Assembly: GCA_006438735.1 (NCBI GenBank)
Contig: RCZF01000002.1
Coordinates: forward strand, 253,501-317,500
Direction: 5' to 3'
Source: Sphingomonas koreensis
Lineage (GTDB): Bacteria; Pseudomonadota; Alphaproteobacteria; Sphingomonadales; Sphingomonadaceae
Length of the DNA stretch: 64,000 nucleotides
The notes under the pieces are model-generated. The model did not search any database. It was given only the letters and a program-made list of their open reading frames with translations, and had not been told where the DNA came from. The first letter of the stretch is position 1, and each line of letters begins with the position of its first letter. A program made the translations under genes and the position numbers. Positions 47,800 through 54,331 of this stretch are shown here, one piece after another.

Positions 47800-48073
47800 C
47801 GTAACCCCAGGTGGCTGGTCGGCGTAATGGTGTGGGGTTACGGCTAAGCGCCAGAAAATGTGGCGTTTTGTCTGGCCGTAACCCCACTTACGGCCCGTAA
47901 CCCCATATTCCCTAACCCTGCAGCAGAGCCCAGCGCGGTGGCGCTGCCCCGTCCCCTCTTTCCTTACCTGTTTAGAGAGGGGGGTTACGAGGGGTTACGG
48001 CTCCGAGATGGGCGGAAATCATGGGTTTTCGCGTAACCCCACGGGGTTACGATTGCCGAACTGTGGGGTTACG
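47800..48073. repeat. nine-copy CGTAACCCC cluster, candidate replication origin
   Basis: Forward copies start at 47800, 47877, 47896 and 48032; inverted copies (GGGGTTACG) at 47834, 47981, 47991, 48043 and 48065, all nine perfect. A tenth, one base off, is at 48248. The pairs 47877/47896 (forward) and 47981/47991 (inverted) flank a 76-bp interval, 47905-47980. It contains a 7-base dyad (CCCCTCT at 47953-47959 with 47976-47982) and a relatively T-rich part (CTCTTTCCTTACCTGTTTAG). The rest of the 454 bp between 47798 and 48251 holds no convincing gene. Function as an origin is inferred. Confidence 0.75.
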
Positions 48074-48251
48074 CTGGTGCGCTGGATGTGGAGCGCTTGG
48101 CGCGGTGACGCATCGCCGAACCGCTTCTTCCGGTGCGCCTACGCGCGCGGGCGCGACAGCCGGAAGGGCAGCTTAACCTCCAACAGGTCCAGCCCTGTCG
48201 TCGTAGATGCTCGGTTTTCGTGGATTTGTCTGGTCTAGCTCCGTGCGAGGG

Positions 48252-48677
48252 TTACGGGAGGGGGCTGCCTGCCGGGTTTCCGAGCCTATCCCACGCCTCC
48301 TCGTACTCCGGCAGGGCGTAGGCCTTGGGCTGTAGCCAGAACGAGACCTTGCCGTTTGCCGGGCTGACGCCCCGGTGGGCAAGGGCCTTCACCTCGTCCA
48401 GTGTAAGGACGTAGCAGGTCGGCATGGCGGTGTTCGCCCGGATGGTGATGATCCACCAAGGGGAACGGAGAGTGTCCAGCGATCCGCCCAGCGGCACCGG
48501 GTCGCGCTTCGACAGGGCCTTGGACTGGATGGGCAGGACCGTCGCCTCGTCGTCGCTGGCGGCGTAGAGATCAGCGCCCCTCGCATTCCGCACCGTGGGC
48601 ATGACGTGCCAGCCGCGCCGGGAGAGCTCCCGCGCGACGTGATACAGGCCAGCGTTGCCGGTCAGTTGATGGCGCAA
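48252..48677 (-). CDS. PDDEXK-like nuclease or VRR-type protein, small
   Basis: 141 residues from a TTG at 48677 that has an AAGGGGAA ribosome-binding site six bases ahead. N-terminal GNAGLYHVARELSRRGWHVM and NARGADLYAASDDEATVLPIQSKAL give the E...D...(I)QxK spacing of restriction-endonuclease-fold proteins (here D at about 33, Q-x-K at about 50-53). The domain continues with WWIITIRANTA and WLQPKAYALPEY. Similar stand-alone proteins occur in mobile elements. Whether it cuts DNA, and which kind, is not shown by the sequence. Confidence 0.72.
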   Translation of the reverse strand: MRHQLTGNAGLYHVARELSRRGWHVMPTVRNARGADLYAASDDEATVLPIQSKALSKRDPVPLGGSLDTLRSPWWIITIRANTAMPTCYVLTLDEVKALAHRGVSPANGKVSFWLQPKAYALPEYEEAWDRLGNPAGSPLP

Positions 48678-48888
48678 GCGCTTCCCCTTTCGTCACGCGC
48701 CTTGTGACACAGACGAGGCAGCGGTTGCACCATCTTTGACGGTCGTTGCCTTGGGCGCGCCACGGCCGCCCTGCGGGGAAAGGGGGACGAATACCGCCCC
48801 TTCGCCCAACCGCGTCGTCGCGGCTGTCTGTCTCTGCGACTGCTGGGGCACCGGCGCACAGTGCCGGACAATCGCAAGGACAAGACCA

Positions 48889-49164
48889 ATGCAAACACCA
48901 ACCGACTTCACCGCCCCGCTCGGGCGCTTCGAGGATTGGAACATCACGCGACCGGCGGCCATCTACATTATGAGGGAGTTCGCCCGTGGGCACTTGCAGG
49001 ACGAGGGTGAACGTTTCGGCGGCTTCGTCGCTGCGAGCGCTGGGCTGGACATAGCAGTGATCGCCGATGAGGGGCGCTCGCCGATAGATACGATCGCGGG
49101 CATCCTTCAAAAAGTCGGCCAGCTTGCGGCTTACCTCCAGACAACAGCCCCCACCGAAGAATAG
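48889..49164 (+). CDS. small hypothetical protein of the island
   Basis: 91 residues from ATG at 48889 with an AAGGA ribosome-binding site eight bases ahead. It has no signal or membrane segment: MQTPTDFTAPLGRFEDWNIT, then AAIYIMREFARGHLQDEGER and a C-terminal AGILQKVGQLAAYLQTT helix. I do not recognise a family. Codon usage matches the GC-rich parts of the island. It may belong with the helicase-origin module by position. Confidence 0.65.
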   Translation: MQTPTDFTAPLGRFEDWNITRPAAIYIMREFARGHLQDEGERFGGFVAASAGLDIAVIADEGRSPIDTIAGILQKVGQLAAYLQTTAPTEE

Positions 49165-49219
49165 GCGGCCGCTCTTCGTACCATTGTCAACACCGCTGAG
49201 GGTTGGAAGATTTGACAGT

Positions 49220-49247
49220 ATCCGCGCCAGCTTTGGCCGGCGCGGAT
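49220..49247 (-). terminator. hairpin after the 43-residue gene
   Basis: Perfect 9-base arms (ATCCGCGCC and its complement) around a 10-base loop, directly after the stop codon as read on the minus strand. No long T-run follows. It also lies just past the end of the plus-strand 91-residue gene and could serve both. Confidence 0.5.
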
Positions 49248-49249
49248 TC

Positions 49250-49381
49250 CTACTTCTTTTCCTTAACCCATTCGACCTTCCCGGGGTGCTTGTCCGCGTA
49301 GTCCTTCTTCGTAAAGCGCCCCGTATCGACGTGGTGAGGTTGTGCCTTATTCCAATCGTGCTTCTTTGTATCGCTGCTCAT
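49250..49381 (-). CDS. 43-residue charged protein
   Basis: Below usual gene-caller limits. The reading frame gives MSSDTKKHDWNKAQPHHVDT and ends in VEWVKEKK. It is rich in Lys, Asp and His and lacks hydrophobic segments. A FTKKDYADKHPGKVEWVKE segment reads like a conserved short domain, and I have an impression of similar tails in small alphaproteobacterial proteins but cannot name the family. The stop is followed on the minus strand by a 9-bp hairpin (49220-49228 with 49239-49247), as for a real transcript end. Confidence 0.6.
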   Translation of the reverse strand: MSSDTKKHDWNKAQPHHVDTGRFTKKDYADKHPGKVEWVKEKK

Positions 49382-49643
49382 CGTTCTACTCCAATGCGGT
49401 CAGTATTGCCGCAAGAGGGAGAATGATTAGCCTGCCCCAATATGCAATCTTCACCTTTAGTCCATAGCCGAACCGTGGCTTAATAGCGGTCAGCCGTGGG
49501 AGACGGGCGAGTTTCTCGGCTCCTATAGTAGAAACCGCGCTGCTGATGGCGAGTCGTCGATCTGCTTAATTCAGAAATTGGACCGACTTAGGCCTCGCCC
49601 ACTGTCCGCCTCGACTAAATGTAGTTCTTCTGGCGTGCTGTAA

Positions 49644-49982
49644 CTAGCGCTTAGATCGCTTCAGGAGCTCTACGGTTAAAGCTTTCGCAGCTTCGGTTAT
49701 GGTTTCCAAAGGGCGTGTTCTACAATAATTGGAAACCCAGCCGACTGTCGCCGGAACGTCGGTTCCGTCAAGCAAATCAACAGCGTTTTGTGACGCCAAA
49801 ACGGCGTTCTCGCCGGAGAGAAATCCGCCGAGCCAAGATTCCGCAGCCAAAAAGCGAATCTGTGATTCGCCATCGTTAGAATGCTCGTCTGCTGTCCATG
49901 ACCCACAGGTTGTAAATCCGAAACCCATAACTTGACCGGGCTTCTGCATACCCGCCGCAATTGCCAGCGCCAGCGCGATCAT
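49644..49982 (-). CDS. small secreted protein, Rap1a/Tai-like
   Basis: 112 residues with a short hydrophobic start (MIALALAIAAG) and a GGGGA ribosome-binding site. The pattern FTTCGSWTA, then ESWLGGFLSGENAVLA, WVSNYCRTRPLE and AAKALTVELL matches small periplasmic proteins of the Rap1a/Tai immunity fold, with two cysteines for a disulfide. In other genomes these are immunity partners of secreted toxins or orphan proteins. No toxin is next to it here. Less GC-rich than the rest of the window. Confidence 0.65.
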   Translation of the reverse strand: MIALALAIAAGMQKPGQVMGFGFTTCGSWTADEHSNDGESQIRFLAAESWLGGFLSGENAVLASQNAVDLLDGTDVPATVGWVSNYCRTRPLETITEAAKALTVELLKRSKR

Positions 49983-50167
49983 TCAAATTCCCCTTCTACC
50001 TCGCGCCCGACTATCCCGATGATCTCGGCGCACCAGCTCCTAGAACCCTATTGCGAGCGGGAGTTAGGCCAGTGATGCCCTCTCGCCATCATAAGGCTGC
50101 GGCTTAGGCGGGGATAACACAAGCCTTAACCGGCGCGCTCGCACCGGTAGCCGGCTATCGTTGCTGC

Positions 50168-50683
50168 ATGGCAAACGGAGTCCCCCTCTCGGCCGAGCGC
50201 AAGGCGGCATTCCTTGTCGAGCTGTCCCGCCACGGCATCGCCAACCGCGCCGCCCGCGCCGCCTCCCCGCACAGCGACAGCCCGACGGGCTGCCTCTCAA
50301 CCTTCGCCGACGAGCGCCAACGCGATCCCGCGTTCGCCGCAGCTTGGGCCGAGGCAATCGGGGAGGCGCACGCTGAGATCGAGCACGAAATCTACCGCCG
50401 CTCGACGGAAGGATATGACGAGCCGGTCTTCGGCGGTCGATACAAGGAACAGGTCGTCGGCACCGTCCGCAGGTACAGCGACCGCCTTCTCGAATTGCGC
50501 GCCCGGGCGGTGCTGCCCGCCTATCGTGACGCCGCCGCGCTCAACGTGAACAAGCGCGTCACGCACGACGTCGATGTCGGGCTGTTGGGCAACGCGGTCG
50601 CCAGCGTCGCGATGAAGCTCGCCCATACCTTCCAGCCCGCGAACCTTATCGACGCGACGCCCGCGGTGACGCTGGATGAATAG
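50168..50683 (+). CDS. phage terminase small subunit-like protein
   Basis: 171 residues. The middle shows FAAAWAEAIGEAHAEIEHEI, then YRRSTEGYDEPVFGGRYKE and VVGTVRRYSDRLLELRARAV. This EG(Y/V)DEPVF...VGTVRRYSDRLLE block is familiar from small-terminase-type proteins of alphaproteobacterial phages and islands. The N terminus (AAFLVELSRHGIANRAARAA) fits the HTH that recognises DNA. The TerS subunit chooses the packaging site; the large subunit is absent here. In satellites, a TerS of their own redirects a helper's packaging. Confidence 0.75.
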   Translation: MANGVPLSAERKAAFLVELSRHGIANRAARAASPHSDSPTGCLSTFADERQRDPAFAAAWAEAIGEAHAEIEHEIYRRSTEGYDEPVFGGRYKEQVVGTVRRYSDRLLELRARAVLPAYRDAAALNVNKRVTHDVDVGLLGNAVASVAMKLAHTFQPANLIDATPAVTLDE

Positions 50684-51083
50684 CGACGCCGCCCTCGACG
50701 AGCTGGCGTTCAGCGTCGGGTTGCGGCTTATCGGCCCGGACGAACGCCGCCGGTTGCGCATCGCGCTTGGTCGCGATCCCGCGCAGGCCGGCCATCCGGG
50801 ATTCGACATCGAGGCCGTCGAACGGCTTGACGACCTCGCCACCGGTCGCCGCATCCCGAACACCTTGCAGGACCGCATGGACCTCAAGCGCATCGAGCGC
50901 GAGCGTGCGGAGCCGCCCTTCTCGGCGGCGTTCTGGGCGATGCGCGCCGCCGACCTCGCAAGGTCGGGATTCAGTGCCGAGGCGGCCCGCCTGATCATCG
51001 CGGAGGTCCGCAAGCGCGTCGAGACCGGCACCACCACCATCACAGAGGGAGTCGAGCATGTTGGGCAGTCTGAAGCGGCGTAA
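50676..51083 (+). CDS. hypothetical protein downstream of the terminase-like gene
   Basis: 135 residues, overlapping the stop of the previous gene by 8 bp and the next gene start by 26 bp. It contains an acidic helical middle (LDDLATGRRIPNTLQDRMDL) and AAFWAMRAADLARSGFSAEA, with a C-terminal helix. No known motif. The tight overlaps mark one translation unit, so it probably acts with the terminase-like protein. Confidence 0.65.
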   Translation: MNSDAALDELAFSVGLRLIGPDERRRLRIALGRDPAQAGHPGFDIEAVERLDDLATGRRIPNTLQDRMDLKRIERERAEPPFSAAFWAMRAADLARSGFSAEAARLIIAEVRKRVETGTTTITEGVEHVGQSEAA

Positions 51084-51441
51084 GATCGCCCGTGAACGTG
51101 AGGAGTCGGTGCCCGAGCGCGCCCGCGCCGCGCGCGATTTCGTCACCGCAATCCGCGAGGCCGAGGCCGCGCTTGAAGCGATGAAGGCAGCCAACGACCG
51201 GCTCTATCAATCCGACGTCCAGAGCGAGCGGGCGGCACTGAAAGAGTTGCGCCGAACGCGCGAGCGGATGTTCGCATTCATGCTGGCGAAGGAAGTCACG
51301 GCCGAGGCACCGCGGCTGACGCGGGCGCTCAACGTTCGCGTCGCGCCAACGCAGGTCATGCCGTTCATCGACTACATCGCTCACACCTCGGCGCTCGACC
51401 TGCGCGCGGTCGGCGACGGCACTCAGGGAGACCAGTCATGA
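51058..51441 (+). CDS. coiled-coil hypothetical protein
   Basis: 127 residues. The N-terminal half (LKRRKIAREREESVPERARA to about 90) is almost all Glu/Lys/Arg/Ala heptads that predict a long coiled coil. The C-terminal part (LTRALNVRVAPTQVMPFIDY) is globular. I recognise no family; the coiled coil suggests a structural or assembly role. The stop at 51441 overlaps an ATG at 51438 and the minus-strand cargo gene. Confidence 0.62.
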   Translation: MLGSLKRRKIAREREESVPERARAARDFVTAIREAEAALEAMKAANDRLYQSDVQSERAALKELRRTRERMFAFMLAKEVTAEAPRLTRALNVRVAPTQVMPFIDYIAHTSALDLRAVGDGTQGDQS

Positions 51442-52046
51442 GCATTCCGCGGCGTGGTGATACTGTATCCTCTTCGAACTGTTGCCAACGCTAAGGGGAG
51501 TTGGTCGGCTTTGTCGCGAAAGAGATGCTCCGCCAAAGCGTAGTCGATCGACCGCATGGCGAAGGCTGATAATGCGGTTACTGGTTTCGCGTCCTTCGCC
51601 GTTAAGCGCTTCACGGAAGTATGTGTGAATTGATTTAGATAAAGAAAACCACCGTGTGGCAGGGAGTCTGCCAACGGCGGCAGATAGACCGCGCGGCTGA
51701 CTCGTCTTGCAGCAAGATTGCCTAGAAAGGTCGTAAGCGCGTTGTCTGAATATCCCGCCTCCGCGGCCATCTCGACCAACGCGTCTAAGCGCCTAACAGG
51801 GCAAACCAGCGCAAGATCATTGAGCAATCGCTGGTTGTCCTGATCGAGATCACATTCGTGCGAAAGGACGAGGACTAGCCCTGCCCACGCCACAAATCGG
51901 TCTTCGTCCGGCTGATATGCGGGAAATTCTACATCAGCTAGACCTAGGCCAGCGCCGAGGGCCAATCCGTCGGGCGTGCCATAGAATGTCCCAGGATCAT
52001 CCCGAGCTGCGGCCGCTGCGATAGAATGTGCCTCGGCTATATCCAC
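51423..52046 (-). CDS. cargo protein C, S-H-E-C-D motif, unknown
   Basis: 207 residues from a GTG. The most conserved-looking feature is LVLVLSHECDLDQDN at about residues 57-71, a hydrophobic strand followed by S62-H63-E64-C65-D66. Proteins with a similar S-x-x-CD(L/I) turn are known to me as mobile, poorly characterised proteins beside phage-defence genes; that recall is not verified here. It then has DLALVCPVRRLDALVEMA and a C-terminal helical region. Last gene of the cassette, 4 bp from the preceding one; its end overlaps the plus-strand coiled-coil gene by 19 bp. Confidence 0.7.
   Translation of the reverse strand: MDIAEAHSIAAAAARDDPGTFYGTPDGLALGAGLGLADVEFPAYQPDEDRFVAWAGLVLVLSHECDLDQDNQRLLNDLALVCPVRRLDALVEMAAEAGYSDNALTTFLGNLAARRVSRAVYLPPLADSLPHGGFLYLNQFTHTSVKRLTAKDAKPVTALSAFAMRSIDYALAEHLFRDKADQLPLALATVRRGYSITTPRNAHDWSP
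51438..51494 (+). pseudogene. truncated start of a further phage-type gene
   Basis: A GGGAG ribosome-binding site at 51426-51430 stands seven bases before ATG at 51438, which overlaps the previous stop (ATGA), the same coupling as in the upstream genes. The frame reads MSIPRRGDTVSSSNCCQR and stops after 18 codons, where the base composition falls. This looks like the beginning of the next gene of the unit, cut off by the cargo cassette. Very short, so tentative. Confidence 0.4.
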
Positions 52047-52050
52047 GTGG

Positions 52051-52284
52051 TTAGAGAGCGTAACGCCGCTCGAAATCCCGCGACATCGACGAGTAGATGA
52101 TCTTCTCTAGCTCCGGGCTAACCTCAACCGGCATTGAGCTAAGCTCAATCACGGGCGCCAAAATTCGAACCGTCTGAACCGCCTGCGGGGTCGGCGAGTA
52201 CGAATACGGAGGAACGGCACCGCTTGCGCCCACTGACGCATAAGCGAGAGCCGAGGCGGCGGAAATAACCAGTGCCGGTTCCAT
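52051..52284 (-). CDS. cargo protein B, small hydrophobic protein
   Basis: 77 residues from ATG at 52284, six bases after a GAGGA ribosome-binding site (the upstream ATG at 52290 is too close to it). The N-terminal 25 residues (MEPALVISAASALAYASVG) are hydrophobic and could be a membrane anchor or signal. A Pro/Tyr/Ser-rich stretch (GAVPPYSYSPTPQA) follows, with IELSSMPVEVSPELEKIIY in the C-terminal part. No family recognised. Coupled to the upstream TIGR04255 gene. Confidence 0.62.
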   Translation of the reverse strand: MEPALVISAASALAYASVGASGAVPPYSYSPTPQAVQTVRILAPVIELSSMPVEVSPELEKIIYSSMSRDFERRYAL

Positions 52285-52286
52285 GC

Positions 52287-53027
52287 TCATTCCTCTTTCA
52301 GTTTCTCAATCTGTGCGTCCGAAAACAAACCAAAGAAGGCCGTTTTCTCGGCGTCGTGCGCTTTCTCTACCCAATCAAAAACCCTCTCGGGCTCAGTCCT
52401 ACCTAAAGCGCGCGTCGTAAAGATATCTATATCTACGAAGGCAGCGCATTCGGTTGGCAGGTTAGGCCCGCTTACGAAACTGGGAGTTGCCAATGAAATC
52501 GTTCCTTGGCTTTCAGAGTCGACCTCGAAGCGGTGCGAAACGACCATCTCCGAATTTACCTGTTTCCCCCCGAGCTCGGCCCTAAACTGCAAGTCCGAAA
52601 TCCGATTGACCCCGTGATGAGGCGTAATGGCATTGATATACCGCAGTCCTAGCCGCGATATATATACGTCACGAACTGCCTCAAACAATGTCTCAATCAT
52701 CAGCTTAAGGCGCTCGGAAAGCGCGTCCCAGCCGGGATATGGAGCTACCACGTGAAGCGAGATCACATGTGAACCGATCTTAACTAACTCTCCGGGCGAC
52801 GGGCTCGCCATTTGGAGGGTTGGTTGGAACCGAAGATTTTCGTCGGCTTCTCGCGCCTCGGCTGGAATTCCCGAGATCGGTAATCTGCTTACGCTATACC
52901 CTTCGAAAAGCGCAGCGGAAGCGAGACGTCCCACCAAAACTTCGCCAACCTGCTTGGTGTCGAAGCGAATCTCTAGGAGCGCTTCCAAGATAGCGTCGCG
53001 CGACAGCTTTTTGGGAAGTTCGCCCAT
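52287..53027 (-). CDS. cargo protein A, TIGR04255 family
   Basis: 246 residues from ATG at 53027 (an AAGGG ribosome-binding site lies seven bases before it; an earlier GTG at 53045 is also possible). The start PKKLSRDAILEALLEIRFDT is the TIGR04255 signature (LSKAPIVEALIEIRF-like). The middle has ISRLGLRYINAITP, and the C-terminal half contains the usual FVDIDIFTT strand and a helix (FFGLFSDAQIEKL). TIGR04255 proteins are sporadically distributed in bacteria and lack a known biochemical role. It is the first gene of the cassette and less GC-rich than the chromosome. Confidence 0.82.
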   Translation of the reverse strand: MGELPKKLSRDAILEALLEIRFDTKQVGEVLVGRLASAALFEGYSVSRLPISGIPAEAREADENLRFQPTLQMASPSPGELVKIGSHVISLHVVAPYPGWDALSERLKLMIETLFEAVRDVYISRLGLRYINAITPHHGVNRISDLQFRAELGGKQVNSEMVVSHRFEVDSESQGTISLATPSFVSGPNLPTECAAFVDIDIFTTRALGRTEPERVFDWVEKAHDAEKTAFFGLFSDAQIEKLKEE

Positions 53028-53144
53028 ACCCGGCCCTTGAATCACAGATGATGTTCCGAGTCTAGCTTAGTGGTGATAGTCGCAGCGCGATAGGGTTTCC
53101 GGCTGCTCAGCGAATACGTCCCCTGCGCTTGCCGCCCCGAGGCA

Positions 53145-53165
53145 CGTAACCCGCGGCGTAACCCC
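53145..53165 (+). repeat. two CGTAACCC words near the right end
   Basis: Direct copies at 53145-53153 (CGTAACCCG, last base off) and 53157-53165 (perfect), 12 bases apart and 25 bp from the right 50-bp repeat. They mirror the copies next to the left end, as expected for integrase arm-type sites. Confidence 0.75.
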
Positions 53166-53189
53166 GAAGGGAAAACTAATCTCGAAAAA

Positions 53190-53239
53190 CTGGAGCGGGC
53201 GAAGGGATTCGAACCCTCGACCCCAACCTTGGCAAGGTT
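53190..53239 (-). repeat. right attachment repeat (inside tRNA-Gly)
   Basis: Identical to 45389-45438 over 50 bases. It covers the 3' two thirds of the tRNA plus one flanking base. Insertion therefore kept the tRNA complete at this end. Confidence 0.95.
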
Positions 53240-53265
53240 GTGCTCTACCCCTGAGCTACGCCCGC
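53191..53265 (-). tRNA. tRNA-Gly (anticodon GCC), intact
   Basis: 75 bases on the minus strand, beginning GCGGGCGTAGCTCAG. The anticodon loop is TTGCCAA, and the T-arm is GAGGGTTCGAATCCC. The acceptor stem closes with CGCCCGC and the CCA end is encoded. It lies at the right end of the island; its native terminator was moved to the left end (45363-45388). The 3' part from 53239 downward is part of the 50-bp duplication. Confidence 0.98.
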
Positions 53266-53419
53266 TCTGGCGCCGGTCCGTCGCGATGGACCCGGGTAAG
53301 GCGGCGGCTGTTAGCATCGGCTCTTGGGGTCGGCAAGCCCTATCGCGGCATCAAAAGGGTTGGCTTCACGAGGCCCGAGCCCACATAAGGCCGGTAACCG
53401 CCACTCACAGGAGCACGCA

Positions 53420-54331
53420 TTGGCCACGCTTGGAATGAGCCCTGCCGAAAAGGAAGCGATCGAGACCTTCCGGAGCGACGTCGTCGAGCCGTCGATGACG
53501 CGCCTCGTCATCATCGATTTCTGGGCGGAATGGTGCGGGCCGTGCAAGGCGCTGTCGCCGGTGCTGGAAAAGGTCGCGACCGATTACGCCGACAAAGGCG
53601 TGCTGCTCGCCAAGATCGATACCGACAAGAACCAGTTCATTGCCGCGCAATTTCAGATCAAGTCGATCCCGACGGTCTATGCGATGTTCCAGGGGCAGCT
53701 GGTCGGCGATCTGACCAGCGCGCGAACCGAATCGGCGCTCAAGGCGATGCTCGATCAGTTGCTCGGCCAGCTGCCGATCGAAAGCGAGGCGAAAAGCGCC
53801 GAGGCCGAGCTTGAGCCACTCATCGAGATGGGCGAGCAGGTTTTGGCGCAAGGTGATGCGACGCGCGCGCTTTCGGTGTTCGAACAGCTCTCCGAGATGG
53901 CGCCGGCGCATCCCGCCGTGGCGTCCGGCCTGATTCGCGCGCTGGTCGCCGCAGACCGCGACGACGATGCGGCGGCGGCAATCGCGGCATTGCCCGACGA
54001 GTTGGCCAAGCTGCCCGAAATCGAGCGTGCCAAATCCGCTCTGGCGCTGAAGCAGGAGGCGCAGCCGGTCGACGATCTCGCCGGGCTCGAGGCCGAGGTG
54101 GCGGGCAAGCCCGACGATCTCGACGCGCGCTACCGTCTCGCCGGCGGGCAAATGGCGGCGGGCGATCGCGACGGCGCGGCGGACAATCTGCTGGCGATCA
54201 TCGCCGCCGAGCGCGATTGGAACGAGGGCGCGGCGCGCGATCGGCTGCTCAAGCTGTTCGACGTCACAGGGCTCGAAAATCCGTGGGTGGCGGCGCAACG
54301 CCGGCGCCTATCGGCCGTGCTGTTCGGATGA
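53420..54331 (+). CDS. thioredoxin-fold protein with TPR-like tail (CnoX-type)
   Basis: 303 residues from TTG at 53420, six bases after CAGGAG; a later ATG at 53435 is less well placed. The thioredoxin domain (about 1-115) has the active site WAEWCGPCKALSPVLEKV, a complete CxxC. The C-terminal part (about 130-303) is Ala/Glu/Asp-rich and repetitive, in the way of TPR units (MGEQVLAQGDATRALSVFEQ). This is the CnoX/YbbN layout, a chaperone-linked redox protein that hands substrates to GroEL or DnaK. That partner role is inferred from the family. Confidence 0.88.
   Translation: MATLGMSPAEKEAIETFRSDVVEPSMTRLVIIDFWAEWCGPCKALSPVLEKVATDYADKGVLLAKIDTDKNQFIAAQFQIKSIPTVYAMFQGQLVGDLTSARTESALKAMLDQLLGQLPIESEAKSAEAELEPLIEMGEQVLAQGDATRALSVFEQLSEMAPAHPAVASGLIRALVAADRDDDAAAAIAALPDELAKLPEIERAKSALALKQEAQPVDDLAGLEAEVAGKPDDLDARYRLAGGQMAAGDRDGAADNLLAIIAAERDWNEGAARDRLLKLFDVTGLENPWVAAQRRRLSAVLFG

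Larger units (their letters stand above)
45389..53239. mobile_element. tRNA-Gly genomic island, satellite-like, partly degraded
   Basis: About 7.8 kb bounded by perfect 50-bp repeats at a tRNA-Gly gene, the classical target of tyrosine integrases. Order from the left: integrase (truncated), VapE-type helicase, putative origin, QxK-nuclease candidate, small proteins, a secreted protein, terminase-small-like gene, two accessory proteins, a gene fragment, then a cargo cassette on the minus strand ending near the tRNA. No large terminase, capsid, portal or tail gene is visible. It resembles a phage-inducible-island (PICI) type satellite, or alternatively a shrunken prophage. Confidence 0.85.

Noticed and set aside
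48008..48238. 76-codon plus-strand frame after the iteron array
   Set aside because: It runs through the iterons, has no ribosome-binding site, and its sequence is Arg/Cys/Trp-rich without pattern.
45389..53239. CRISPR array interpretation of the regularly repeated CGTAACCCC words
   Set aside because: Repeats are only 9 bp, in both orientations and with irregular spacing; no spacer-like units and no cas genes.
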